This document shows positions 9,612 through 19,183 of a DNA stretch of 64,000 nucleotides, in pieces. The stretch spans positions 1 to 64,000 of the forward strand of contig JAFGKV010000186.1 in NCBI GenBank assembly GCA_016928395.1, in the 5' to 3' direction. Position 1 is the first letter of the stretch. The number at the start of each line of letters is the position of its first letter. Under the pieces are notes generated by a model. That model had not been told where the DNA came from. It did no database searches and was given only the letters and a program-made list of their open reading frames with translations. This DNA is from Candidatus Fermentibacterota bacterium (GTDB lineage: Bacteria > JAFGKV01). A program made the translations under genes and the position numbers.

Positions 9612-10384
9612 GCGACGATCTTCTCGCCGCAGTCCAAGAGGTGGCCCGGGAGGCGGGAGATCTCCTAAGGCGCTCGTTTCGGCGACCCATGAGTATTTCG
9701 TATAAGGGACTCGCCAATCTAGTGACCGACGCCGACACCGCCAGTGAACGCCTCATCCGCACGGGACTCGAGCGCATACTGCCCGGCGTCTCTTTCCTCG
9801 GCGAGGAGAGCGGGGGAGATCTGTCCGTTTCGGGCCAGACCTGGGTCGTGGACCCCCTGGATGGAACCACCAACTTCGCGCACGGCTTCCCCTGGTTCTG
9901 TGTCAGTATCGCCCTGGTCGAGGAGAGCCAGCCTCTCCTGGGCGTGGTGTACCACCCCATGATGGACGAGTGTTTCATCGCCCGAAGGGGTAGTGGTGCG
10001 TTCTGCAATGGTCAGCGTCTTGCGGTTTCCACGATTCCCAGCGTGGCTGAGTCGCTCCTGACCACCGGATTCTACTATCACAAGGGTGATGAGTTGTCGC
10101 GCCAAGTCACCCTATTTCATCGCATTCACCAGAAGGCCCAGACAATCCGACGGCCGGGCAGCGCCGCCTTGGATCTTGCGTATGTGGCCGCTGGGTACTT
10201 CGATGGCTTCTGGGAGAAGGGCCTTGCCCCGTGGGACGTAGCCGCGGGCTTCCTGCTGGTGCGCGAGGCCGGAGGAGTGGTCACGGACTACGCCGGTGCA
10301 CCGGTGTCCGTCGACACGGCCGAGACGCTTGCCACCAACGGGCTGATTCACCATGCCTTGAGAATTCTCCTCCGCGGTACGTGA
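9602..10384 (+). CDS. Inositol monophosphatase family protein
   Basis: 260 residues; the start at 9602 gives MAVGDDLLAAVQEVAREAG, while the longer frame upstream is a shadow of the preceding gene. The lithium-sensitive phosphatase motifs are complete: GEESGG, then DPLDGTTNFAHG with the metal-binding aspartates, and WDVAAGFLLVREAGG near the C-terminus. Members dephosphorylate inositol-1-phosphate, and some act on other sugar phosphates or on PAP. It is the last gene of the run that begins with rsfS. Confidence 0.9.
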   Translation: MAVGDDLLAAVQEVAREAGDLLRRSFRRPMSISYKGLANLVTDADTASERLIRTGLERILPGVSFLGEESGGDLSVSGQTWVVDPLDGTTNFAHGFPWFCVSIALVEESQPLLGVVYHPMMDECFIARRGSGAFCNGQRLAVSTIPSVAESLLTTGFYYHKGDELSRQVTLFHRIHQKAQTIRRPGSAALDLAYVAAGYFDGFWEKGLAPWDVAAGFLLVREAGGVVTDYAGAPVSVDTAETLATNGLIHHALRILLRGT

Positions 10385-10577
10385 AGAAATCCGCGGGCAC
10401 GGGTCTTGCCTGTGTCCCATGTGTGGGGCTCTGGACGGCCTGCAAAGTGAGAGGTAATTCGAAACACGACCGCATTGGTCAGTGGTGCCGTGGGTGCGGC
10501 AGGAAAGGAGGCATGTTCGGAGACGGCGCGTTCCGGTGACCCTGCGTTGCATACCGTGTTCTCCAGGAGGTGAAACA

Positions 10578-11390
10578 ATGAGGTTCTTGCTCTCTGTGGC
10601 CCTTGTGCTTGCGGCCGTCGGATCCGCCAATGCGGCAAACTGCAATGACATGCACATCATCGGCGTCACGACCGTGGCGTCCGACGGCACGGCCCAGGGC
10701 CTGTTCGACAAGATGCTCGGAGAGTCCATCTGCGTGCAGGTGCAGCTCATCGAGATCGACACCGACCTGCAGCTTGAGACTCCGGCCGACTACGATGTCC
10801 GCATACTTATCGTGGATTCAAACGGCGACACGGTCGAAACCTGCTGCTGGACCGGCGAACCCTCCCCGGGCAATTCCGTCCCGTTCTACATGGGCCCCCC
10901 GGGGTGGACCTGCTGCTATGCCCTGTCTCCCGATGATCCCATCGGCACCTACACAATCTATGTCGGTATCTTCGCTGACGACGGCAACTGCGAGATCCCG
11001 TGCGTTCCGGGAAGCTGGAACCATGCGGTGACCCAGGTCACCGGCGTGGTGCCCGTCGAGCTGTCGGCCTTCGAGGCAGCAGTCTCCGGTGCGACAGTCA
11101 CGATTCGATGGGAGACCAGGTCTGAGAATGATAACCTGGGATTCTTCGTTCTCAGGTCATCCGGCACAGACGGCGACTATGTCCGCCTCGGCGAGATGAT
11201 TCCCGCCCAGGGGAGCTCATCAACCGGCGCCACCTACTCGTTCACCGACCGGCCGGGCACTTCCGGTGCCTACTTCTACCGGCTGGAGGATGTTGCCACC
11301 GATGGCTTGACCACTCTGCACAACCCTGTCCGGGTCGTGACCGGCGACACGGCAACCTGGGGTGAGATCAAGGCATCCTTCGACAAGTAG
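10578..11390 (+). CDS. Secreted protein with FN3-like C-terminal domain, function unknown
   Basis: 270 residues preceded by CAGGAGG. There is a clear signal peptide (MRFLLSVALVLAAVGSANA). Residues about 20-150 form a Cys-rich beta domain (for example CCWTGEP, WTCCYAL, CEIPCVP) that I do not recognise. From about 155 an FN3-like fold follows, with WETRSENDNLGFFVLRS and YFYRLEDVATDG. Tails of this kind are frequent on exported proteins of FCB bacteria. It is a single-gene unit with about 190 non-coding bases upstream and a terminator downstream. Disulfide bonds are likely, given eight or more cysteines. Confidence 0.75.
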   Translation: MRFLLSVALVLAAVGSANAANCNDMHIIGVTTVASDGTAQGLFDKMLGESICVQVQLIEIDTDLQLETPADYDVRILIVDSNGDTVETCCWTGEPSPGNSVPFYMGPPGWTCCYALSPDDPIGTYTIYVGIFADDGNCEIPCVPGSWNHAVTQVTGVVPVELSAFEAAVSGATVTIRWETRSENDNLGFFVLRSSGTDGDYVRLGEMIPAQGSSSTGATYSFTDRPGTSGAYFYRLEDVATDGLTTLHNPVRVVTGDTATWGEIKASFDK

Positions 11391-11412
11391 AAATAACCGC
11401 GCCGAGTCCGAA

Positions 11413-11450
11413 GACCGGTGGCCCACTCCGGGCCGCCGGTCCTCCGTTTT
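11413..11450 (+). terminator. Rho-independent-type terminator after the secreted FN3-like gene
   Basis: The arms GACCGGTGGCCC (from 11413) and GGGCCGCCGGTC (ending 11441) pair over twelve positions with one G-U wobble and a five-base loop, followed by CTCCGTTTT. It stands 22 bases after the stop codon and between two convergent genes. Confidence 0.7.
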
Positions 11451-11535
11451 CAGCGGGGGAAAGGTACGGCCATTCAGCGCGTACCACCTTGCCCCCCAAG
11501 CCTGTGGCCTGTGGCTTCGCGTGGCGTTCGACCTC

Positions 11536-13278
11536 TCAGGGGCCGTCGTCCAGCGCCCATGAGGAGCCGCCCACGGGCTCCGTCGGCATGGACAGGCTGA
11601 GCCCCATCCGGGAGATCAGCGTGTAATACCGCTGCGACCCTCCACCGGAAAGTGCATTCACGTCAAGATACGATGTGGCCTGGATGGTCGTCTGCCCGGA
11701 TTGTGGTGACCAGGGCGCAGTGTGCCACCGGAGCACATAGTCGGTTGCCGGGGGATCGGGCGCCCATGTGAGCAGGAGGTCATGGTCGTTCGGCGCGCTC
11801 ACCGTCACCCACGCCGGCCCAGCCAAAGGCGGGGCGTCGCCGCGTCTGAACGAGAATACTTCTGCACCAACAAGACTCGATGCCAGGAACTCCTGGAGTC
11901 CCACACCGGGGGCCGACACCACGGCGCACGTCCAGGTAAGGCCGTCATTCGCTGGCGTCTGCGCTGGATCAGGCAGGTTCGCCCATCCCGGGGCAGCGCC
12001 TCCCAGCAGGGGCACCTGGAACGAGGTCACCGACGCAGGCCCGACCACCTCCCACACCAATGAATCCAGGCCGGCGCCCGAGCGATCTTCCAGCGTAAAC
12101 GAGGAGACTTCCCAGTCGGCAGCGGGAGTACCTGCCGCCTGGTACCCGCCAAAAGTGAACTCGTCCCCCGCGCGGATGAGATCCGGCGGCAGGTAGAAGG
12201 CTTCGAATAGGCGGGTTGCGCCAGGCGTCAGGGCAGTCCAGTCGAATGCTCCACCGCCCCAGGTGGGATGCTCCGAGGTGTCGGAGTATGCCACGCCCGA
12301 GTAGGCATCTAGGTCGGCAAACACGCCGGAGGCAGGCAGATATGAAAGGGACACCGTGGTGTCGATCCCCGCGCGGCACTGGACGCCGTGCAGCGGCACA
12401 AAACGGTCCTTACGCGGACTGGTAGTCAGCTCGCCAAGGCAGGCCACATAGCCCTGGCTCCCCCCCGGCACTCCGCTCACTGTGACCTGTATGCCATGCA
12501 CAAAGCCTGTGGTACAGGTGTGATTGATGACGGCGTCGCCCGAAACGGCGTAGTTGCGCGATGCGGTTCCACTCGTCGCGACAAGCTGGAGGGGATTGCC
12601 GGCGATGAGATCATCGACGCTGACCCGATACCCCAGACAGATCATATCCACGGTGCTCCCGGTGCGGAAGCGCTGGGTATACGGCTCCTTGAAGAAGTTC
12701 ACTACATACATCTCTGTCTGACTCGGGATGTCGATGTTCTCAGGAATCGGGATATCGGCATTGACGGGCCACCCGATATGCATCGTGTCCATGAAGGATG
12801 ACATCAGGACGCCTGCGTCGCCGCTTAGAAGCTGCTCCGGAGCGATGGCGCCCATGACGATACCCATGTCCAGAAAACCGTCGGTGTTCACCAGGGGCAG
12901 CCCTCGCACGACGCCCGAGATCAGCGAAGTGTCCGGCCATTGTTGGACGACACAGGGATCGCACCACAGCGTCAGGGTGCCCACAGGACAGTCCAGCACC
13001 GTGAGTCTCGCATACCCTGCGGGCGCCGCGGTCACGGAAAGCCCGGCAACCAGGGCCGGATCGCTCAGAACGACCAGTCCATCACCTCCGGTGATCCCCC
13101 AGTTGCCCGGGAAGGGATCATCCGGGGCGGCACCGATCTGTAGGTAGACCCCCGACAGCGGCTGGTCGGTCTGCCGATCCCGCACAGTCACGGTGAGCTG
13201 ATCTGCCGAACCCGCCACGCACAAAGTCGCCAGCATCATCACCGCGAGGAATGGAATGCGGCAATCGGTCCTCATCAT
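11536..13278 (-). CDS. Large secreted protein with Ig/CarboxypepD-like N-terminus and FN3-like C-terminus
   Basis: 580 residues from an ATG-ATG pair at 13273-13278 with GGAG upstream. The longer frame to 13515 overlaps the preceding gene and is rejected. The signal peptide is MMRTDCRIPFLAVMMLATLCVAGSA. Residues 25-90 look like a carboxypeptidase-regulatory/Ig-like domain (TVTVRDRQTDQPLSGVYLQI). The middle is beta-rich and unrecognised. The last 100 residues resemble FN3 (LLLTWAPDPPATDYVLRWHT). It is the last gene of the nine-gene minus-strand operon, ten bases after the GWxTD gene, so it may be the surface protein served by that operon (inference). Confidence 0.75.
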   Translation of the reverse strand: MMRTDCRIPFLAVMMLATLCVAGSADQLTVTVRDRQTDQPLSGVYLQIGAAPDDPFPGNWGITGGDGLVVLSDPALVAGLSVTAAPAGYARLTVLDCPVGTLTLWCDPCVVQQWPDTSLISGVVRGLPLVNTDGFLDMGIVMGAIAPEQLLSGDAGVLMSSFMDTMHIGWPVNADIPIPENIDIPSQTEMYVVNFFKEPYTQRFRTGSTVDMICLGYRVSVDDLIAGNPLQLVATSGTASRNYAVSGDAVINHTCTTGFVHGIQVTVSGVPGGSQGYVACLGELTTSPRKDRFVPLHGVQCRAGIDTTVSLSYLPASGVFADLDAYSGVAYSDTSEHPTWGGGAFDWTALTPGATRLFEAFYLPPDLIRAGDEFTFGGYQAAGTPAADWEVSSFTLEDRSGAGLDSLVWEVVGPASVTSFQVPLLGGAAPGWANLPDPAQTPANDGLTWTCAVVSAPGVGLQEFLASSLVGAEVFSFRRGDAPPLAGPAWVTVSAPNDHDLLLTWAPDPPATDYVLRWHTAPWSPQSGQTTIQATSYLDVNALSGGGSQRYYTLISRMGLSLSMPTEPVGGSSWALDDGP

Positions 13279-13288
13279 GGCGCGTCTC

Positions 13289-14491
13289 CTACCATCGGGA
13301 CAGGTCGCCCTGGACCATATCGTACCGGCCGAAACCCGTACGATCCACGAAGACGAACTCTCGCTTGAGCGAGTGGTAGCTCCAGATCTCGTACGGCTTG
13401 TTGTTGCGGTCAAACGGATGGCGTTCGATATCGTCGGGAGGGCCGAAGCGGACATGGACCATTCCCATGTCCGTCTTCCACCCCTCTTCGAATGCTGAAA
13501 AGTTGTCGTTGGCATACATGATCCGCGCCTCGTACATTTCTACCAGTTCATTGCGGGGTGTCGACGGCACTGGATCGTGCTCGACCCAGTACGCGTGCCA
13601 GAACTCTGTCCGGTCTTGGGGCGCAAGCTTCTTGAATCTGCGTACCTCGTCCTTCTCGGCGATGTAGCTCAGGAGCCGGTGGGCATCATCATACCTATTC
13701 ACCATGGTCCAGATAGACCATGGTACTACCATGTGCCTGGCTGTCGTAGTGGGATCGTGCGTTCCCACGCTCATCTGCACTTGGTAGCTTCCTGCCTCCA
13801 GCCGGGTGACGCCAAGGAACATCTCAACCATGGTCAGTGCTCCGGAAACCAGAATACTGTCGCTCTGCTCTATCCTGCTCTTGCCCCGAGCATCGGAGAC
13901 CTCCACCCGCACGGGAAGCACGGTCTCGGAGGTATCTCCGAATGCATAAAGCTCCGCGGCCACCGTCAAAGCGCCGCATGGGTCAGGCAGCGTGTCGGAG
14001 AGTGCCTGCCGGTCCTCCATGCATCCGAGCAACATAAGAGAGCTGAGTTGCAGGCCCGACGATTTGGGAGGCTCCATCACCAGCGTCTGCTGACGCGTTC
14101 CGCTTCGCTTGTTTTCACGGTCTTCCATCGTGACGCTGACGACATAGCTGCCGGGCGGAAGTCTCAATCGGATCTCCTCATGGGCAAGCATATTGCGAGC
14201 ATTGGTTTCGGCGAACGAGAAGACCTGAACCGCGCCGCTAAGATTCCCCGTGTGCACCCGTTCCCCCTTATCCGTTGCAATCCGGTATGAGGCGGTGTAG
14301 GTGGCGGTGAAGCCGTCCTCGCCCTTCACGAAGAGGAGTTCGTCATAGGCAAGGGAGATGCGTATCTTCGCGTAGGGGCCTTCCTCGGGTTCCCAATAGC
14401 TTGCAGCCTCCACTTGGAAGGGAAGGGAGGCAGGTTGAGACCACGCCCAACCGGCGTGTGTGAGGGCTGCGAGTATGATGAGTCGATTCAT
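13289..14491 (-). CDS. GWxTD domain-containing exported protein
   Basis: 400 residues. The N-terminal signal peptide MNRLIILAALTHAGWAWS is followed by two or three beta-rich segments. The C-terminal third holds the GWxTD module: RTEFWHAYW, NELVEMYEARIMYAND, EEGWKTDMGMVHVRFG and KPYEIWSYH. GWxTD proteins are known from Acidobacteria and FCB phyla, and their function is unknown. The start codon overlaps the stop of the upstream glycosyltransferase fusion (ATGA), so it is translated from the glycan operon message. That links this orphan domain with surface polysaccharide or export work. Confidence 0.85.
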   Translation of the reverse strand: MNRLIILAALTHAGWAWSQPASLPFQVEAASYWEPEEGPYAKIRISLAYDELLFVKGEDGFTATYTASYRIATDKGERVHTGNLSGAVQVFSFAETNARNMLAHEEIRLRLPPGSYVVSVTMEDRENKRSGTRQQTLVMEPPKSSGLQLSSLMLLGCMEDRQALSDTLPDPCGALTVAAELYAFGDTSETVLPVRVEVSDARGKSRIEQSDSILVSGALTMVEMFLGVTRLEAGSYQVQMSVGTHDPTTTARHMVVPWSIWTMVNRYDDAHRLLSYIAEKDEVRRFKKLAPQDRTEFWHAYWVEHDPVPSTPRNELVEMYEARIMYANDNFSAFEEGWKTDMGMVHVRFGPPDDIERHPFDRNNKPYEIWSYHSLKREFVFVDRTGFGRYDMVQGDLSRW

Positions 14492-16785
14492 GAGTTCTCT
14501 CCTGGCATGAGACTGGTGTTGGGACGAGTGGATCCACCCATGAGCGCCGATGCGATGAGCCGAAGGGAGCCCAAGAGAATCCGCACGTCAGTGCCGAGGT
14601 TGATGCTGTTCAGGTACGCAAGGTCATACTTCAGCTTGTCTGAGGCTTCCGAATCATATCGCCCGTGTACCTGTGCCAATCCGGTGAGACCGGGCCTCAC
14701 CACAAGCCGCCGTTGATAGGCAGGGTCACCCCGGGTGAACACCTCCACGAACTCCGGTCGCTCGGGCCGTGGCCCGACGAAACTCATCTCTCCTTTGAGG
14801 ATATTGATGAGCTGCGGAATCTCATCGAGATGGGTGCTCCTGAGAAATCCCCCGAAACGCACGATCCTCGGGTCGTCAGCAGAGGCCAGCACCGGGCCCG
14901 ACTCCTTCTCGGCATCAGCAATCATCGTACGGAACTTCAGCAACACAAACTGCTTGCCTCGCCGCCCCACGCGAACCTGTCTGTACAAGGCCGGCCCGGG
15001 GCTTGAGAGCTTCGTGCTGAGCATCACCAGCGCACACACCCAAGAGGTCAGCAGGAGGCCCGCCCCGCTGGCCACTACATCCAGGCCGCGCTTGACCGTA
15101 CGATACCACCCGGAGAGAGGATCGGTGGGCAGCTTGATCAGCGGCATGCCAGCCAGGTTGGTCAGCTCGACCCTGCCGATGAGGATCTCGTACAGCCCTG
15201 GCACGATGCTGACGCGTGCGCCTCGGTATTCGCAGCTGGCGATTACCTCAATGAGCCGGTGTGGGGGCCACGAGTCCACCGCAATGATGACTTCGGTGAG
15301 TGCGTAGCGATGCAGCACCGCTGCGATGCCATCGGCCTGGCCCAAGACGGGTGCCCCCACCGATTCGGGACCCGATGTAGAGACGAACCCCACGAATCGT
15401 GAGCCGACCCCGAGACGTCCCCCCAGTTCGCGGGCAAGCCTCTGGGCGGCATCTCCGGTGCCGATGATGCCGACGCGAACGACACCGCGTTTCCGCGTCG
15501 GCCGCGAGAGCAGTGCGGTTCGCACGACAGCCAACGGCGCGACTGCCAGGATCAAACCCAGTGCGAACACCGATCGGGGGAAGGGAAAGGTGAGCGTGGC
15601 GAAACGCCGCGACACGAAGTTCGCCAGCACGAACACGCCTGCAGCCACGGTGAGCGCTCGCGCCACCTGATATGCCAACTGCACCATGTCTCTGTCATGT
15701 TCCTCGTCGTAGAGTCGCGCGCCCCACAGCACCAGAATCGTGATGCCCGTCAGCACGGGGGAAGCGTGGAGGAACGCATCGAAGTGAGGCTGGACCACGC
15801 CCCCCAGTTTCAGGTAGAACGCCGCCACCTGGGTTAGGTTGATACACACTGCGTCCAGCGCCATGATAGCCAACACTCTGACAACCGGCGCAATACCGTC
15901 GATGATGCCCCTCGCCAATACCCCGAAGGATACGAGCCAGTTAAGCGGCCGGGCCAGCGTACCGGCGAAGTGCTTGTTGTGGAAGAGCAGCATCGCCCGG
16001 TGGAACTCGTACGTGCTGCGCAGCTTGTTACGCTTGCTCAGCCCGCCTTTGTAGTGGATAATCTCCGCAGCCGGGTTGTACAGCACCTTCCACCCGTGCC
16101 GCCGGGCGCGAAGACACCAGTCCAACTCCTCGCCGTACAAAAAGAACTGCTCATCCAACGCACCAACCGTCAGCAACACCTCCGGTCGGAACATGAGAAA
16201 CGAGCCGGACACTGCGTCCACTTCGGTCTCCCTGGCATCATCCTTGAAAGTCAGGTTGTACCTGGCGAACCGAACGCTGGAGGGTCGAAGCTTCGCCAGC
16301 CCGATCATCCGATAGAACGCTACCGCGGGCGTGGGAATCGATCGCCGGCAGGCGAGCTGCAGGGTAAGATCGGGATTGAGCACGCGGCAACCCGCGATGC
16401 CCGCCTCCGGATGGGCATCCATGAAGCGCACCATGTCCGATAAGGCATCACCCAGGACGCGGGTGTCGGGGTTCATCAGCAGCACGTAGCGACCTGTGCA
16501 GAAAGGGAACGCCTGGTTGTTGGCCCGGGCAAAGCCGACATTCTCGCTGTTGGCCAGAACGGTGACCTGGGGATAGCGTGTTCTGACCATGTCGGCGCTG
16601 CCATCCGTCGATGCGTTATCGACAAGGGTCACGTGCACGCTGATGCCCTCGGTGTGTCCGAACACCGAATCCAGGCATTCTTCCAGATAGTCGATTCCAT
16701 TCCAGTTGACGATGACCACGGAGAGATCAGGTGGCACGCCTGGGTCCGGCACTGGCCGCGCCTTGGGTGCCGCTGCATCGTTCAT
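14488..16785 (-). CDS. Fusion of a GT2 glycosyltransferase with a polyprenyl-phosphate sugar-phosphotransferase
   Basis: 765 residues; the start at 16785 overlaps the stop of the radical SAM gene (ATGA). Residues about 18-290 are a GT-A family 2 enzyme (VVIVNWNGIDYLEECLDS, LLMNPDTRV, FFLYGEELDWCLRARR). Then come several membrane helices, a CoA-binding-like Rossmann segment (VGIIGTGDAAQRLARELGG), and a C-terminal bacterial sugar transferase domain (KRGLDVVASGAGLL, LLKFRTMIADAEKESGP, LDEIPQLINILKGEMSFVGP). The latter family loads the first sugar phosphate onto undecaprenyl phosphate to start a glycan; GT2 enzymes add later sugars. Both halves look intact, with no frameshift. The fusion is much longer than either family alone. 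Confidence 0.88.
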   Translation of the reverse strand: MNDAAAPKARPVPDPGVPPDLSVVIVNWNGIDYLEECLDSVFGHTEGISVHVTLVDNASTDGSADMVRTRYPQVTVLANSENVGFARANNQAFPFCTGRYVLLMNPDTRVLGDALSDMVRFMDAHPEAGIAGCRVLNPDLTLQLACRRSIPTPAVAFYRMIGLAKLRPSSVRFARYNLTFKDDARETEVDAVSGSFLMFRPEVLLTVGALDEQFFLYGEELDWCLRARRHGWKVLYNPAAEIIHYKGGLSKRNKLRSTYEFHRAMLLFHNKHFAGTLARPLNWLVSFGVLARGIIDGIAPVVRVLAIMALDAVCINLTQVAAFYLKLGGVVQPHFDAFLHASPVLTGITILVLWGARLYDEEHDRDMVQLAYQVARALTVAAGVFVLANFVSRRFATLTFPFPRSVFALGLILAVAPLAVVRTALLSRPTRKRGVVRVGIIGTGDAAQRLARELGGRLGVGSRFVGFVSTSGPESVGAPVLGQADGIAAVLHRYALTEVIIAVDSWPPHRLIEVIASCEYRGARVSIVPGLYEILIGRVELTNLAGMPLIKLPTDPLSGWYRTVKRGLDVVASGAGLLLTSWVCALVMLSTKLSSPGPALYRQVRVGRRGKQFVLLKFRTMIADAEKESGPVLASADDPRIVRFGGFLRSTHLDEIPQLINILKGEMSFVGPRPERPEFVEVFTRGDPAYQRRLVVRPGLTGLAQVHGRYDSEASDKLKYDLAYLNSINLGTDVRILLGSLRLIASALMGGSTRPNTSLMPGENS

Positions 16786-18287
16786 GGTGCCGCTCCCGGC
16801 CCGGGACGGCTCCTCGAAGCCAACCATGAGATCAACCGTCCGGCGTCATGCAAGGCCAGAGTCGGCTCGCCCCGCCATACCGCTACGCGTGACCGTAGCC
16901 GTTTCGCCACGCGCGGCAGGGCCGCGTTGTAGTGATGGAAGCGTGCGTGCATGGCGGACTCCACGGTTGAGTAGCTGACCCCGGGCGGCAGAATCATCCC
17001 TCTGTCATCGCGGATGAAGTAATAGTCGTGGGGGCTCATGCGGAAGTACGCATCCCGCGGCATGGTCTCCATCACGACACCCCTCTCCAATGCCCAGTCG
17101 AACAAAGCTGTCCCCGGGAACGCCTCATAGCCCGAAAGACTTGCAAAATCCGGCGCCAGCTCCCGCATAAATCTATCTGTCGCGTGGACATCTTCCAGGC
17201 TTTCTCCCGGTAGCCCCATCATGAAGTACGCAGTCCAATGCAGGCCAGATCTTCGCAGCATTGCCGCGGCATCTCGAATCCGAGCAGCGCTCAGCGATCG
17301 ATCAAGCCTCTGCATCATGGGTTCCGACCCGGTCTCTACGCCCACCTTGACTCCCCGGCATCCCAACCCACGCATCGCCGATAGCAGTCGCTCGTCAATC
17401 CTGTCCACCCGGGTCACGCAGTCCCATGTCATGCCGCGTCGATGCAGAAGCTCGGCGATAGCCAGCGTCCGCTTCGCATCCAGGGTAAACACATCGTCTT
17501 TGAAGGCCACATGGCGAACACCCTGCCTCGTGATCTCGTCAAACTCTGCCTCCAGGACCTCCAAGGGGACCAGTCGCACACGCCGCCGCCACAGCCCCTT
17601 GGTGAAGCAGTAGGTGCAGCCAAAAGGACAGCCCCGCGACGTCATCACCAGGCCCAGATCCTCGCGAGAGTATGATCCCCGGACGAAAAGGTCGCGGGTA
17701 GGGTGCCCCAGGCGCTCGAGAGCCGCCGGGGGGACCTCGGTGATGCAGTTACCGGTCCTGGTCACCAGCCCCGGTGTCTCCCTTCCCAACGTCTCAATCG
17801 CGGCACGGTCTTCTACCAGGATCGTTCCCAATACCGGCTCACCCTCCCCTACAACAACCCCATCGACTTCAGGAGCGTTCTCCAGAATCTCCATGGGCCG
17901 CACCATGGCGTGGGGGCCTCCCACGACGATGGGCACGTGGGGGAGCCTCGCGCGTACCCTCGATGCAACCTGCATCACCGAGGCCATCTTCGCGGTCAGC
18001 GCCGAGATGCCAACCCACTGGGGCCGGGTCACGGCCAGGGTATGGTCAAGCTCCTTCCAGATGGGGGATCCCTCATCGGCGACCCCTGCGGAGTAGTCGG
18101 GATAGCGTCGAGGTAAGCCTTGGTAGTCGACGCCTCGAGCGCGAGCATCGTGGTCGGCGTCGTAGACCAACGGCTCGTGGCCCAAGGCGCGGGCGTGAGC
18201 CGCAAGGGTGGCCAGACCATACGGGAAGTAGCGGGTGAGAAAGCCCATGAATCGGTAGAACGGAGGGTCTATCAGCAGGATCCGCAT
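16782..18287 (-). CDS. B12-binding-domain radical SAM protein
   Basis: 501 residues from MRILLIDPPFYRFMGF at 18287, with GAGG upstream. The N-terminal part is a cobalamin-binding-like Rossmann domain (VGISALTAKM, VPIVVGGPHAMV, VVGEGEPV). The radical SAM cluster motif follows as SRGCPFGCTYCFTKG, with the three cysteines in CxxxCxxC order. The C-terminal part has GVKVGVETGSE and YFMMGLPGES. Class B relatives methylate unreactive carbons or rearrange lipids and sugars, and the substrate is not predictable. Placement between glycosyltransferase genes suggests modification of the glycan or its carrier (inference). It overlaps the upstream GT2 by 16 bases. Confidence 0.88.
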   Translation of the reverse strand: MRILLIDPPFYRFMGFLTRYFPYGLATLAAHARALGHEPLVYDADHDARARGVDYQGLPRRYPDYSAGVADEGSPIWKELDHTLAVTRPQWVGISALTAKMASVMQVASRVRARLPHVPIVVGGPHAMVRPMEILENAPEVDGVVVGEGEPVLGTILVEDRAAIETLGRETPGLVTRTGNCITEVPPAALERLGHPTRDLFVRGSYSREDLGLVMTSRGCPFGCTYCFTKGLWRRRVRLVPLEVLEAEFDEITRQGVRHVAFKDDVFTLDAKRTLAIAELLHRRGMTWDCVTRVDRIDERLLSAMRGLGCRGVKVGVETGSEPMMQRLDRSLSAARIRDAAAMLRRSGLHWTAYFMMGLPGESLEDVHATDRFMRELAPDFASLSGYEAFPGTALFDWALERGVVMETMPRDAYFRMSPHDYYFIRDDRGMILPPGVSYSTVESAMHARFHHYNAALPRVAKRLRSRVAVWRGEPTLALHDAGRLISWLASRSRPGPGAAP

Positions 18288-19183
18288 GCCAACCTCGGCG
18301 ACAGGCAGGCCTTGAGCACCGCCATGTGCTCGGCGCGATGGGCGCCAGGCATGGACACCAGTGAGTAGCCGCACAAGAGGGCACGAACCCCCGACCTCTG
18401 AAATGCATTGCCGTGGCGCTGGAAGTAGCGAAGCGCACTGATCGCCCGATGGCGATGGGCCCGGGCCGTCCGACTCGGCGCGCTGCCTCCAATGACGTGT
18501 CCTGCCGTGGCCGTGGGTGTGAACCCTACGGCCCAGCCCGCGTTCCACAACCGACGGCACAGATCCTTTTCTTCGTAGTAGAGGAAAAAACCCGGGTCAA
18601 GGGGACCGGCATCGAAGAGGGCTGCGCGACGAAGCATGAAACAGGCGCCGCTCACCATTTCGACCTCCCGCTCGACCGTGTGGGGATCAAGCTGGCCAAA
18701 GACGTCGGCCAGTTTGGTTCGGCCCAGCGCACGCTTTGCGGCCGGCGGCACCCTTCCCGCTACGCCCAGAAGATGCCCGGCGAGCTGCACGAGAGTTGGG
18801 AGCCGGTAGCTGCTGGTCTGCAGGGTTCCGTTCGGATTGCACAGTCTAGGCCCCGCCAGGGCCATACGGGGGTGGCGGAGCAGGAAGGCAACCAGCGCTC
18901 CGACAGCACCGTCACCCAGTGTTGTATCCGGGTTAGCCACGAGGAGGAATTCGTTATCCAGTAGTGCAAAACCACGGTTCACACCCCGCGCAAACCCCAG
19001 GTTGCGGCAGGGCTCGTCCCAGACCACCGAAGCGCCGAAGCCGGCTTTCAGATTCATGGGTACCGGGTGGGAGTCATGATTGACCACCACCGTTCGATGC
19101 ACCTGGGGAACCAAGGCACTAAGGCACCTGAACAACAGGTCGAAGGAACCATAGTGCACCACCACGGCCCCGACATTCAGCAT
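18272..19183 (-). CDS. GT2 family glycosyltransferase (rhamnosyltransferase-like)
   Basis: 303 residues. GT-A landmarks are VGAVVVHYGSFDLLFRCL at the N-terminus, FLLVANPDTTLGDGAV with the DxD-like Asp, and the acceptor-side GPLDPGFFLYYEEKDLC. This is the arrangement of the WcaA/RfbF-like rhamnosyltransferase group. It transfers a sugar from an activated donor at the cytoplasmic membrane face; donor and acceptor are unknown. Its start overlaps the end of the YdcF-like gene by seven bases. The last residues run into the radical SAM gene. Confidence 0.87.
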   Translation of the reverse strand: MLNVGAVVVHYGSFDLLFRCLSALVPQVHRTVVVNHDSHPVPMNLKAGFGASVVWDEPCRNLGFARGVNRGFALLDNEFLLVANPDTTLGDGAVGALVAFLLRHPRMALAGPRLCNPNGTLQTSSYRLPTLVQLAGHLLGVAGRVPPAAKRALGRTKLADVFGQLDPHTVEREVEMVSGACFMLRRAALFDAGPLDPGFFLYYEEKDLCRRLWNAGWAVGFTPTATAGHVIGGSAPSRTARAHRHRAISALRYFQRHGNAFQRSGVRALLCGYSLVSMPGAHRAEHMAVLKACLSPRLACGSC

